64,000 bases of DNA from Tundrisphaera sp051175315 (lineage in GTDB: Bacteria; Planctomycetota; Planctomycetia; Isosphaerales; Isosphaeraceae): positions 4,154,001-4,218,000 of the forward strand of contig NZ_CP195100.1 of NCBI RefSeq assembly GCF_051175315.1, written 5' to 3'. The translations under genes and the position numbers were made by a program. Of this stretch, positions 1 through 8,072 are shown piece after piece (position 1 is the first letter of the stretch; the number at the start of each line of letters is the position of its first letter). Under the pieces are notes generated by a model. That model saw nothing but the letters and a program-made list of their open reading frames with translations. It ran no database searches and had not been told where the DNA came from.

Positions 1-1102
1 CTGCTGGGTGATGGGGATGCAGGTGGTTTACGGGACGACCATGGCCGCGTTCGCCGCGATCCGGCTCCGGCCCGCGTTCCGCACGATCGAGGGGGGCCGT
101 CCGGGGCGGCTCCGCTGGGCGAGGAACCTTGCCCGGAAGCGGACCTGGCTGCCGAGACCGCCCTGCGGCGATGACGCGATGCTCTGGAAGGAACGCTACG
201 TCGCCCGGACCGCCGGCATGGCCAAGCTCACCTCGCTCATCCTGGGCCTCTGCCTGTTCGGCCTGCTGATCTGGGCCGGCTACGACTTCGTCAAGCCGGT
301 GGTGCAGGAGATCCTGGTGAGTGGCTGGTCCGACCTCCGCTCGCAGCCCCGACGCGACCTGCATGCGTTCCTCCTGGGGGTGAGCGTCACCATCTACATC
401 CTGTGGGGGCTGGGCATCGCCTCGGCGGCGGCCGGCGGGGTCAGCTCGGAGCGCGAGGGGGACACCTGGATCTCGCTGACCGCGACGCCCCTGTCCGGCC
501 CCGAGATCCTCCTGGCCAAGATGATCGGCGCCGCCTGGTCGCTCCGGATCCTGGCCTATCTCCTGTTCTCGCTCTGGGGGATGGGGCTGGTGCTGGGGGC
601 GATCCACCCGGTCGGCGTCATCTTCTGCCTGGTCGAGTTCGCCATCTACAGCTGGTTCATCGTGGCGCTCGGGACGACGATCTCGCTCCGCTCCAAGAAC
701 TCGACCCGGGCGCTGGGCGGGACGATGCTCACCCTCCTGATCGTCAACGGCGGGTACATGTTCTGCTGCATCCCGCTCCGGGTCGATTCCCCGATCATCA
801 TCGTCGGCTGCACCCCGGCCATCTTCGGGGGTTCGCTGTTCAGCTACGACATGGCGGGCGAGTTCCTGGGCAGGGGGAGATCGTACGGGTACGGGAACAA
901 TACCGGCGAGTTCGTCGCCGCCGGGTTCCTGAACGTGATCGGCTACGCGATGGCCGCATTCACCCTGACGGGCCAATGCTTCAGCGCGTTCGACACCGTG
1001 GTCGACCGCCCCGACCGATTCCACCGGCCGCCGCCCGGCCCATTCCCCAACGCCACGCCCCAACCCAAGCCCGAAGCGGGATCAGCGGGCGGGCTGGAGT
1101 GA
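1..1102 (+). CDS. ABC-2 type transporter permease, 5' truncated by window edge
   Basis: The frame is open to the first base of the window, so the start lies upstream; the visible part is about 367 codons. It shows at least five hydrophobic membrane stretches (for example around 225-300, 370-440, 535-620, 630-680 and 725-775) typical of an ABC-2 permease that works with a separate ATPase. The cytoplasmic loop with 'SSEREGDTWISL' followed by 'PLSGPEILLAK' is the part that I recognise from ABC-2 permeases of planctomycetes. The C-terminus is a Pro-rich tail. Substrate unknown; the ATPase partner is presumably upstream and outside the window. Its last 21 bp overlap the convergent MBL gene. Confidence 0.75.
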   Translation, partial: CWVMGMQVVYGTTMAAFAAIRLRPAFRTIEGGRPGRLRWARNLARKRTWLPRPPCGDDAMLWKERYVARTAGMAKLTSLILGLCLFGLLIWAGYDFVKPVVQEILVSGWSDLRSQPRRDLHAFLLGVSVTIYILWGLGIASAAAGGVSSEREGDTWISLTATPLSGPEILLAKMIGAAWSLRILAYLLFSLWGMGLVLGAIHPVGVIFCLVEFAIYSWFIVALGTTISLRSKNSTRALGGTMLTLLIVNGGYMFCCIPLRVDSPIIIVGCTPAIFGGSLFSYDMAGEFLGRGRSYGYGNNTGEFVAAGFLNVIGYAMAAFTLTGQCFSAFDTVVDRPDRFHRPPPGPFPNATPQPKPEAGSAGGLE

Positions 1103-1744
1103 CGCGATCCGCCGCCCCTCCGGGAGCGTCCCGGAGGTGATCTCGACCGACGACCCGGCCACATGCTCGACCGGCCAGCCGGGCAGGCACTCGAAGAAGC
1201 GTTCGACCGGCTGGATCTTGAGGTTGATCCGGGGCGTCTTGTAATGCATCGGGATCACGACCCGGGGGCCGATCGCCTCCAGCAGGGCGGGGATCTCGGA
1301 GAAGTCGATCGTGGGAGGGCCGCCGGCCGCCGCCAGCACGACCTCGGCCCCGCGTAGCGGCCCTAACTCCTCGTCGCCGAGCGCATGCCCGAGGTCGCCC
1401 AGGAAGACGAGCGTCATCCCCTCGGCCCGCAGGATCACGACGGCGACCTCATCGCCGGCCTTCTTCTCGGGCGACTCGAACACCCGGATCGCATCGATGC
1501 CGACCGGGCCGAACTCGATTCCGCCCGGCGGCAGGTCCATCGCCCGGACGACCTCGAACGGGGGGATGATCTGGCCGAGGTGGCTGTGGTAGCGGTCATT
1601 CTCGTGGCTCACCACCACGAGATCGGCCCCCTCGGCGATCGGGGCGTAGCCCCCGGAGTCGGGCGAGCGGAACGGGTCGAGGATGATCCGCGTCCCCCCG
1701 GCCTCGATCAGGAACGCCGCGTGTCCGTACCAGGTGATCCGCAC
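1082..1744 (-). CDS. MBL-fold metallohydrolase (UlaG-like, PF13483 type)
   Basis: A 220-residue protein starting 'MRITWYGHAAFLIE', the usual opening of small UlaG-like metallo-beta-lactamase-fold hydrolases. Further metal-site elements are 'VVSHENDRYH' (residues about 44-53), 'GDLGH' (about 116-120) and 'MHYKTP' near the end. The canonical HxHxDH motif is altered to HENDRYH, so one usual ligand is replaced by Asn. Known members include lactonases and phosphodiesterases, so the substrate cannot be stated. The GTG start at 1744 is one base after the moaA stop and has a GGGGGA Shine-Dalgarno inside the moaA end, so the two genes are probably co-transcribed and translationally coupled. It ends 21 bp inside the convergent permease gene. 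Confidence 0.8.
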   Translation of the reverse strand: MRITWYGHAAFLIEAGGTRIILDPFRSPDSGGYAPIAEGADLVVVSHENDRYHSHLGQIIPPFEVVRAMDLPPGGIEFGPVGIDAIRVFESPEKKAGDEVAVVILRAEGMTLVFLGDLGHALGDEELGPLRGAEVVLAAAGGPPTIDFSEIPALLEAIGPRVVIPMHYKTPRINLKIQPVERFFECLPGWPVEHVAGSSVEITSGTLPEGRRIASLQPAR

Positions 1745-1745
1745 A

Positions 1746-2792
1746 TCATCCCCCGATCGAGTGCATCAGCCGCTCCGGCCGGATGAAGCCCGAGGTGTTG
1801 ATCTGGTGGCCTTCCCACTTGCCGGCCACGCTGGAGCGCAGTGCCTCGGCGATGCTCGCGTCGGGCGAGCCGTCGCGGAGCAGGGACCGGACGTCGGTCT
1901 CGTCGAGGGCGAACAGGCAGTTGCGGAGCTTGCCGTCGGCCGTGAGCCGGACCCGGTTGCAGCTCCCGCAGAACGGCCGGCTCACCGAGGCGATCATCCC
2001 CACCAGCCCCCCGCCGTCGCGGTAGAAATAGTCGGCGGCCGGCGCCCTCGGGTCCGGGTTCGCCGCCGGGTCGAGCGGCCCGAACGCGTCGGCGAGCATG
2101 GCCAGGATCTCGTCGGCGAACAGGACCTTGTCCCGCTCCCAGCCGTGTTCGGCATCCAGGGGCATGTATTCGATGAACCGGAGTTCCACGCCGTGCTCGC
2201 GGGCGAACCGGGCCAAAGGCACCACGTCCCCTTCGTTCATCCCCTTGATGGCGACCGCGTTGACCTTCACCGGGTCGAAGCCCGCCGCCTTCGCGGCCAG
2301 GATCCCATCGACGACCTGCTCCACCCCATCGCGCCGGGTCAGCTCGCGGAAGCGGGCCGGGTCCAGGGTATCGAGGCTGATGTTGATCCGCCGGAGTCCG
2401 GCCTCCCACAGGTCGCGGGCCATCGGGGCGAGCAGGATCCCATTGGTGGTCAGGCCGACGTCCGCGATCCCCGGCACGGCCGCGACCCGCGCCACCAGGT
2501 CGGGCAGGTCGCGCCGGACCAGCGGCTCGCCTCCCGTCAGGCGGATCTTATCGATGCCCAGCCCCGCCGCCACGCCGACGAACCGGGTGATCTCCTCGAA
2601 CGACAGCAGCTCCCGCCGGGGCAGGAACTGCACCGCCTCGGGCATGCAGTACACGCACCGGATGTTGCACCGGTCGGTGACGCTGATCCGGAGGTTGTTA
2701 TGGGCCCGGCCGAAGCGGTCGACGAGGCGATCAGGGCCCGGCGTCGTGGTGGCGATGATGGCATCCTCTGTGGGCCGATCGTTCCCTATCAG
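1746..2792 (-). CDS. moaA: GTP 3',8-cyclase MoaA (molybdenum cofactor biosynthesis), start codon unusual
   Basis: Radical SAM enzyme that converts GTP to 3',8-cyclo-GTP, the first step of molybdopterin synthesis. The N-terminal cluster motif is 'CNIRCVYC' (CxxxCxxC), followed by 'RLTGGEPLVRRD'. The C-terminal second cluster is 'CGSCNRVRLTADGKLRNC' (CxxCx13C), both diagnostic. Family homology ('RLVDRFGRAHNNLRIS') runs well upstream of the GTG codon at 2654 that would give a protein starting in the middle of the cluster motif, so the true start is upstream. However, no in-frame ATG, GTG or TTG exists before it. The best candidates are a CTG at 2790-2792 or an ATC at 2754-2759; an ATG at 2764 is in the next frame. 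Same operon direction as the MBL gene and the downstream-coded zinc-ribbon and moaDE genes. Confidence 0.88.
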   Translation of the reverse strand: MIGNDRPTEDAIIATTTPGPDRLVDRFGRAHNNLRISVTDRCNIRCVYCMPEAVQFLPRRELLSFEEITRFVGVAAGLGIDKIRLTGGEPLVRRDLPDLVARVAAVPGIADVGLTTNGILLAPMARDLWEAGLRRINISLDTLDPARFRELTRRDGVEQVVDGILAAKAAGFDPVKVNAVAIKGMNEGDVVPLARFAREHGVELRFIEYMPLDAEHGWERDKVLFADEILAMLADAFGPLDPAANPDPRAPAADYFYRDGGGLVGMIASVSRPFCGSCNRVRLTADGKLRNCLFALDETDVRSLLRDGSPDASIAEALRSSVAGKWEGHQINTSGFIRPERLMHSIGG

Positions 2793-2835
2793 ATCATACC
2801 ATCGCCAGGAAGTGGGGGTTCGTCCGGACTGGCGG

Positions 2836-3156
2836 TCAGTATGACCTGGGCCGCATCGCTCGCCACGCCTGGTGGCCTGCGCGAACCCGCAGATACTCGA
2901 CGTGTGCCAGGTCGGCGAGAAGTTTCCGGCCGAGATTCAGCCGCAAGAGTCGCCAGGCCCGGAGATCGGTCCGCTTCGGGACGCGGATGCGATGGTACAG
3001 ATTCCGGCACCGTCCATGGCAGAAGGGGCAATGCACCTCGCCCTCGGCCAAGACGTCGCGCCTGAGGACGATCCGGCAATCGAAGCAGGCCCAGGAGACG
3101 TTGCAGAACGACCGCTCCCTGATCGGATGGGGTAGGCCAATTCGCCGAGACCTCAT
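2836..3156 (-). CDS. Small zinc-ribbon protein, function unknown
   Basis: A 106-residue basic protein beginning 'MRSRRIGLPHP'. The ATG at 3156 is preceded by a strong GGAGGGGG Shine-Dalgarno; a longer frame to 3330 exists but has no such signal. It has two cysteine pairs, 'CFDC' (about residue 25-28) and 'CPFCHGRC' (about 43-50), consistent with one or two structural zinc sites. The rest is Arg/Leu-rich ('RAWRLLRLNLGRKLL'). I do not recognise a named family. It lies between moaA and moaDE on the same strand, together with another Cys-rich small protein; whether it has anything to do with molybdenum cofactor is unknown. Confidence 0.6.
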   Translation of the reverse strand: MRSRRIGLPHPIRERSFCNVSWACFDCRIVLRRDVLAEGEVHCPFCHGRCRNLYHRIRVPKRTDLRAWRLLRLNLGRKLLADLAHVEYLRVRAGHQAWRAMRPRSY

Positions 3157-3330
3157 CGTTCCCCCTCCGGAAACGGGCCCAGGAGAGTTGAATTGGAGCA
3201 AGCCTCCTGGGTTCCCTGGGACGTGGCTGGGAAAATCGCGAGGCACATCAACTGGCCTTTCGATCTGCCAGCATGACCCAACGGGGCGGAACCGAATCAT
3301 CCCGGGGCGCAGCCTGTGATCGATGCACAA

Positions 3331-3624
3331 TCACCTTTCCAGATAGTGGCGTTCTTCCTCTGGGACGTCCATCCACCGCCCGCGAGACCGCATGAAATCG
3401 GCCCCGCATCGTCGGCAGGAAAAGTAGCTTCGATCCATACCGGTCCTCCTTCCATCGATGATCCCGGACGCCCTGATCAGATACATCAATCGCAACCGTG
3501 ACGCCCGACAAGCCGGACAACGTCGATCAATCCACATCCCTCGGATTACAAGCGTCACAGACAGAAGGGCGAGGACGAATAGGGATATTTCCAGATTTGA
3601 AAAGATCCATATTGTCGACCACAT
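3331..3624 (-). CDS. Small membrane-anchored zinc-ribbon protein, function unknown
   Basis: A 97-residue protein with one N-terminal transmembrane helix ('IWIFSNLEISLFVLALLSVTLVI' region, residues about 5-28). A soluble part with 'CPAC' (about 37-40) and 'CRRC' (about 70-73) follows and probably binds one zinc. Start ATG at 3624 with an AGGA signal about 9 bases upstream. Orientation expected: short N-terminal anchor, cytoplasmic ribbon. It is 27 bp downstream of moaDE and about 170 bp upstream of the other zinc-ribbon gene, so all may be one transcript. No named family recognised. Confidence 0.6.
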   Translation of the reverse strand: MWSTIWIFSNLEISLFVLALLSVTLVIRGMWIDRRCPACRASRLRLMYLIRASGIIDGRRTGMDRSYFSCRRCGADFMRSRGRWMDVPEEERHYLER

Positions 3625-3651
3625 GGTCGTTGTCCTGCTGGGACGATGCGG

Positions 3652-4332
3652 TCATCCGGCATTGGGATCGACCGCCGGGTGGATCCACTCCTCGGAGCCG
3701 TCGGCCCAGGTCTCGCGCTTCCAGATGGGAACCGACTCCTTGAGGCTGTCGATGAGCCAGCGGCAGGCTTCGAAGGACTGGTCGCGGTGGGGGCAACTGA
3801 CGGCGACGACGACGGCGACCTCGCCCAGGTCGAGCCGGCCGACGCGGTGGACCAGGGCCAGGCCGATGATCGGCCAGCGGCGGCGGGCCTCGGTTTCCAG
3901 GGCGGCCATCCCCTTGAGGGCCATCCCGGGGTAGGCCTCGTAGTCGAGCGTGACCGTTTGGCGGTCGCCGGTCATCTCGCGGACCGTGCCCAGGAACGAG
4001 CAGACGGCGCCGGCCTGGTGCGACCGGACCGACTCGACGACGCGGGCGTGGTCGATGGGCTGATCCGTGATCTCGATCATGGAGGGGGAACCTCCGCTGA
4101 CGGGGGGGATCGCGGCGATCTCGACACCCGGGGGGATCGGGCGATCGTCGTCGGCGTACTCGGCGTCGATCGCGATCCGCAGGGACGGGAGGTATGGGAC
4201 GAGGTCCGGGCGCGACCGCGCCACGGCGGCCTTGAGGTCCGCGACCGTGGCGGGCTCGGGCAGTTCCAGGGGCAGCATCGGGACGCCGGCCCGCTGGCGG
4301 ATCCCGGCGAACAGGAGCAGGTGGACTCGCAC
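3652..4332 (-). CDS. Fused molybdopterin synthase MoaD-MoaE
   Basis: A 226-residue fusion of the two molybdopterin synthase subunits. Residues 1-81 are MoaD (ubiquitin-like sulfur carrier) ending 'PPVSGG'; residues from about 85 are MoaE, starting 'MIEITDQPIDH' and ending with the catalytic-lysine motif 'VPIWKRE' (Lys about 205). MoaD must present a free C-terminal glycine for thiocarboxylation, so the di-glycine at 80-81 followed by Ser82 implies processing. The mycobacterial fusion MoaX is known to be cleaved right after its di-glycine. The Met at the start of the MoaE part (codon at 4080) has GGAGG ten bases upstream, so MoaE could also be made separately. It transfers sulfur to cyclic pyranopterin monophosphate, downstream of MoaA, which is encoded 0.9 kb further along the same strand. 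Confidence 0.92.
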   Translation of the reverse strand: MRVHLLLFAGIRQRAGVPMLPLELPEPATVADLKAAVARSRPDLVPYLPSLRIAIDAEYADDDRPIPPGVEIAAIPPVSGGSPSMIEITDQPIDHARVVESVRSHQAGAVCSFLGTVREMTGDRQTVTLDYEAYPGMALKGMAALETEARRRWPIIGLALVHRVGRLDLGEVAVVVAVSCPHRDQSFEACRWLIDSLKESVPIWKRETWADGSEEWIHPAVDPNAG

Positions 4333-4344
4333 GGGAAGGCCCCC

Positions 4345-4376
4345 CGGCCGGGCGGGCGGGGTGGCCCGCCCGGCCG
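4345..4376 (-). terminator. GC hairpin after tal-pgi
   Basis: A perfect 13-bp stem (4345-4357 with 4364-4376) and a 6-base loop lie 8 bp beyond the stop codon of the transaldolase/isomerase gene and 12 bp before the moaDE start. There is no T-tract, so it may stop or pause transcription by structure alone, or protect the 3' end of the mRNA. Confidence 0.5.
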
Positions 4377-4384
4377 ACGCGATC

Positions 4385-7303
4385 TTACTTGGCCTCGGCG
4401 TGGTGGCCGATGATCTCGTGGACCAGGGTGTGCAGCGTCTTGAGGCCCGCCTCCACGTCGTTGCCCAGGTGCAGCCCCAGGGCCCGGCGGTTCCGCGAGG
4501 CGAGCGACTGGAAGTCGCCCAGGGCCTGGGCTTTGACCAGGGTCGAGAACCCGCAGGGGTAGCCCGGGATCGGCAGGTCGGCCCCGTCGTCGGCGGTCAG
4601 CTGGAGGAAGACGCCGGCGTCGGAGCCCCCCTTGTGCAACTGGCCCGTCGAGTGGAGGAACCGGGGGCCGTAGCCGGTCGTGGTGGCAACCTTCAGGGCG
4701 TCCCGCAGGTGCTTGCGGAGCTTGAGGATCGCCTCGTCGCGCGAGGGCGTCTCGTCGAAGTACTGGGTGATGGCGAGGTAGTCGCCCGGCTTGATCCGGT
4801 CGAGGTGGGCCTTGAGGACCGCCGAGAACAGCTCACGCCCGCCCTTGCCGCCGGCCGCCTTGAGGAGCTGGTCCTTGTTGCCGGGGTCGGCCACGAAGGT
4901 CAGCCCTTCGAAGGTCGCGACCACGTCCTGCTCGGGCAGGGCCCCCTTCTCCTTGTAGACTTCCAGCAGGGCCTTGGTATTGTCCTTGCTCTCCTGGACG
5001 TTGGGCTGGTCGAACGGGTTGATGCCCAGGACCCGGCCGGCCAGGGGCGTGGCGACCTCCCAGCGGAAGAACTCGGCGCCCAGGTCGTCCGGGGCGGCCA
5101 TGACGAGGTCGAGCACCGGGTGGCCGGCGTCCGACAGCGCCATCAGCTCGGGGCTCCTGGCCACGCTCGGCTTGTCGGCCGTGTGGACCTGGACGAACAC
5201 CCGGTCGGGGCCGTAGACCTCGGGCTGGCCGACGGGCTCGCCGGCCACCGGCAGGATCCCCTTGCCTTCCTTGCCGGTGCTCTCGGCGATGATCTGCTCG
5301 ATCCAGAGGCCGAGCTTCTCCAGCGGGGCGGGCGTGACCAGCGTGACCTTGTCGCGGCCGGCCAGGGCCAGGGATCCCAGGGTCGCGCCGAGCGAGGCGC
5401 CCGGGTTCTGGTTGACCGGGATGTCCGGCTGGCACTGGGCGATGGCGACCTCGGCATGTTCGAGGATCGCCTTGACGTCCAGCCCGGCGAGGGCGGCGGG
5501 GACCATCCCGAAGAACGACAGGGCCGAGTAACGGCCGCCGATGTCGGAGGGGTTCAGGAAGATCTTGCGGAACCCGTCGCGCTGGGCGTCGGCCTCCATC
5601 TTCGTGCCGGGGTCGGTGATGGCGATGAAGTTCTCGCCGGCCAGGTCGCCCCGGACCTTCTTCACCAGGTCGAAGAAGTAGGCGTAGAAGACCGACGGCT
5701 CGGTGGTCGTCCCGCTCTTGCTGGCGACCACGAACAGGGTCTTGGCCGGGTCGATCTCCGCCTCGATCCGGCGGATCGTGGCGGGCACCGTGCTGTCCAG
5801 GACCAGCAGGGTCGGCCGGCCCTCGACGGGCGGGCTGACCGTGCGGAGCACCTCGACGCACAGGCTGGAGCCGCCCATGCCCATGACCAGGACGTGCTTG
5901 AAGCCGGCCTTCTGGATCTCGTCGGCGAAGGCGGTCAGCTCGTCGAGCTTCGCCTCGACCGTCTTCGTGACGGTGAGCCAGCCCAGGCTGTTGTCGATGA
6001 TCTTGACGGCGTCGGCGTCGGTCTTCCAGGCCGAGGCGTCCTTGGCCCAGAGCTTGGCGACGACCCTCTCCTTGTCGAACCCGCGGAGCGTCTTGCCCAT
6101 CGCGTCGGCGGCGGCTTCGGGCAGGACGAAGGTCTGGCCGATCCGGCTGGCCTGGAGGATCTTGGCCTTCTTGTCCTCGATCGCCTTGAACAGCTGGTCG
6201 AACGACTCCTGGAACAGCTTCACGCCGTCGGCCAGGAGCTTATCCGTGATGCTGTCCAGGTCGATGCCCAGCGGCTTGAGGCCCTCGATCAGGGACTTGG
6301 CGTCGTCGGCCCCTTCCAGCAAGGTCGGCGAGGCGACGCCGTGGTCCTTGAAGGCGTTGTAGGCGGCGCGGGGCATGGTGGAGACGGTCTCCGGCCCGAT
6401 CAGGCCGGCCGTGTACAGGGTGTCGGCGTACCGTGGGTTCTTGGTCCCGACCGACGCCCAGAGGACGCGCTGGACCTTGGCCCCCTTGGCCTTGAGCGGG
6501 GCGAAGTCCGGTCCGTGGAACAGGCCCTGGAAGATCGCATAAGCATTCTTGCCGTTGGCGATGGCGACCTTGCCGAGGGCGGCTTCGAGCTTCGCCTTTG
6601 CGGCCGGGTCGGTCGTCTCCTTAATCTTGGCCTCGATCCGCTTGTCGGCCTCGGAGTCGATCCGCGAGATGAAGAAGCTGGCGACCGAGGCGATCTTGTC
6701 GACCGGCAGGCCGGCGTCGACCCGGCGCCTGATGGCCTTGATGTAGGTCCTGGCGACGGCCTCGTAGGCCGAGGCGCTGAACAGCAGGGTGACGTTGACG
6801 TTGATGCCCGAGAACAGCAGTTCTTCGATCGCGGGCAGGCCCTCGGGCGTGCCGGGCACCTTGATCATCGCGTTGGGGCGATCCAGCAGCTTCCAGAGCT
6901 GCTTGCCCTCTGCGATCGTCCCCTCGGTGTTGTGGGCCAGGTAGGGGGAGACTTCTAGGCTGACGAAGCCGTCGTAGCCGTTTGTCTGGTCGTAGACCGT
7001 GCGGAAGGTGTCGAGGGCGTTGCGGATGTCCTCGACCGTCAGGTTCTGGTAGATCGACTGGAGGCCGCCGCCCTCGCCGACCAGCATCTTGACGTCGGTG
7101 TCGTACTCCGAGCCGTCGCTGATCGACTTCTGGAAGATCGACGGGTTGGACGTCATCCCCCGGAGGCCGTCCTCCTCGATCAGCCGGCGAAGCTCCCCCT
7201 TCTCGAGCATCTGGCGGCTGATGTCGTCCAGCCAGGGGCTCGTGCCCTGCTCGATCAAGGCGGCCAGCGGGGTCGTCGGCTTGCCGGTCGGTGCGGTGGC
7301 CAT
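4385..7303 (-). CDS. Bifunctional transaldolase / glucose-6-phosphate isomerase
   Basis: A 972-residue fusion. Residues about 1-370 are transaldolase: 'TSNPSIF' (51-57) and the Schiff-base lysine in 'MIKVPGTPEG' (Lys148). Residues about 400-970 are a phosphoglucose isomerase domain with the sugar-phosphate motif 'SKSGTTTEPS' (Lys about 529). The fusion joins the end of the non-oxidative pentose phosphate pathway to glycolysis: transaldolase makes fructose-6-phosphate, which the isomerase converts to glucose-6-phosphate. Such fusions are known in several phyla and the length fits. Cytoplasmic. The ATG at 7303 is the first in the conserved N-terminus. It is a single gene with hairpin 4345-4376 behind it and a 331-bp gap upstream. 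Confidence 0.93.
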   Translation of the reverse strand: MATAPTGKPTTPLAALIEQGTSPWLDDISRQMLEKGELRRLIEEDGLRGMTSNPSIFQKSISDGSEYDTDVKMLVGEGGGLQSIYQNLTVEDIRNALDTFRTVYDQTNGYDGFVSLEVSPYLAHNTEGTIAEGKQLWKLLDRPNAMIKVPGTPEGLPAIEELLFSGINVNVTLLFSASAYEAVARTYIKAIRRRVDAGLPVDKIASVASFFISRIDSEADKRIEAKIKETTDPAAKAKLEAALGKVAIANGKNAYAIFQGLFHGPDFAPLKAKGAKVQRVLWASVGTKNPRYADTLYTAGLIGPETVSTMPRAAYNAFKDHGVASPTLLEGADDAKSLIEGLKPLGIDLDSITDKLLADGVKLFQESFDQLFKAIEDKKAKILQASRIGQTFVLPEAAADAMGKTLRGFDKERVVAKLWAKDASAWKTDADAVKIIDNSLGWLTVTKTVEAKLDELTAFADEIQKAGFKHVLVMGMGGSSLCVEVLRTVSPPVEGRPTLLVLDSTVPATIRRIEAEIDPAKTLFVVASKSGTTTEPSVFYAYFFDLVKKVRGDLAGENFIAITDPGTKMEADAQRDGFRKIFLNPSDIGGRYSALSFFGMVPAALAGLDVKAILEHAEVAIAQCQPDIPVNQNPGASLGATLGSLALAGRDKVTLVTPAPLEKLGLWIEQIIAESTGKEGKGILPVAGEPVGQPEVYGPDRVFVQVHTADKPSVARSPELMALSDAGHPVLDLVMAAPDDLGAEFFRWEVATPLAGRVLGINPFDQPNVQESKDNTKALLEVYKEKGALPEQDVVATFEGLTFVADPGNKDQLLKAAGGKGGRELFSAVLKAHLDRIKPGDYLAITQYFDETPSRDEAILKLRKHLRDALKVATTTGYGPRFLHSTGQLHKGGSDAGVFLQLTADDGADLPIPGYPCGFSTLVKAQALGDFQSLASRNRRALGLHLGNDVEAGLKTLHTLVHEIIGHHAEAK

Positions 7304-7634
7304 GGGCTTCGATCTCTCCGGGGATACGGTCGACCCTTCCCGGGCCGCGACGCCGCCGCGACCCCAATTCGACCATCTTACCGAGGCGCCCGTAGATCAG
7401 CGAGGGGGCGACGTTGCCTGAAATGGCCTCTATCGTATCGTTGCCTGATGTATTCGTCGGTATCGACAGGTTTCCCGCGATCGACACATTCTGCCCGAGG
7501 ATGAACGGCGAACCGAGCCGTCATGTGCAGGGTCAAGATCGAACTTTCGGACATGACCGAATCGTGACCCAGGCTTCGGAATGCCCGACCGTCAGGCCGG
7601 GACTTTGGGACGATATCGAAGCGGCAATCCATAA
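7304..7634. other. Intergenic region upstream of tal-pgi
   Basis: No convincing gene: an 84-codon minus-strand frame (7378-7632) has no family resemblance. The stretch presumably carries the tal-pgi promoter. The 10-base word CGTTGCCTGA occurs twice as a direct repeat (7412-7421 and 7439-7448), 109-145 bp upstream of the start codon, a possible regulator site. Nothing else seen. Confidence 0.3.
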
Positions 7635-8003
7635 TTACAGGGTGCGATCAGCCTCCATCGGTCCCGGTGTTGGCGGGGAATTATGATGTCGCCAGGGTGC
7701 ATCCCAGGTCGGTATCTCCCCCACGCGGCAACACGGGAATTTGCCCGCGGCCTCTTTGCGGGCGTACTCATCTTCCTCGATCCATCCTTCGATCCCGTTC
7801 GAAGCGATACCCGCGACCGGGTCGTCATGGCGGAAACGCGCCCGGAGGTAGTCGGCCAGGACGAGGTGGCCCCAGTCGAGAGCGGCCTTCTCGTTCGGCG
7901 CCTCGATCCAGACCGACATGCCGAAGTCGGTCCCCGGGTCTTCCGGCGTTCCACTGCCGACGAACCCGAAGAGATTCAGATAGCTGTAGAGATAGAGGGC
8001 CAT
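7635..8003 (-). CDS. Hypothetical protein, 122 aa
   Basis: Starts 'MALYLYSYLNLFGF' at 8003, with GGAGAGGAGC directly before the ATG. The middle part 'MSVWIEAPNEKAALDWGHLVLADYL' looks like a small alpha/beta domain, and the C-terminus is hydrophilic ('TPGPMEADRTL'). No signal peptide and no family that I recognise. A longer upstream frame to 8249 runs through the inverted repeat and is not coding. The pair of inverted repeats 8073-8233 lies between this gene and the FG-GAP gene upstream. Confidence 0.55.
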   Translation of the reverse strand: MALYLYSYLNLFGFVGSGTPEDPGTDFGMSVWIEAPNEKAALDWGHLVLADYLRARFRHDDPVAGIASNGIEGWIEEDEYARKEAAGKFPCCRVGEIPTWDAPWRHHNSPPTPGPMEADRTL

Positions 8004-8072
8004 GCTCCTCTCCGCTACCAGGGCTGGACGAAGCCTTCGATCGCCCCGGTCCCCATCTTGATGACAGCGCCG

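Noticed and set aside
4067..6958. Plus-strand 963-codon frame antisense to tal-pgi
   Set aside because: Same cause: the translation is low-complexity and has no family features, while the opposite strand holds clear transaldolase and isomerase motifs.
7378..7632. 84-codon minus-strand frame upstream of tal-pgi
   Set aside because: No ribosome-binding signal or protein-like pattern; probably non-coding promoter region.
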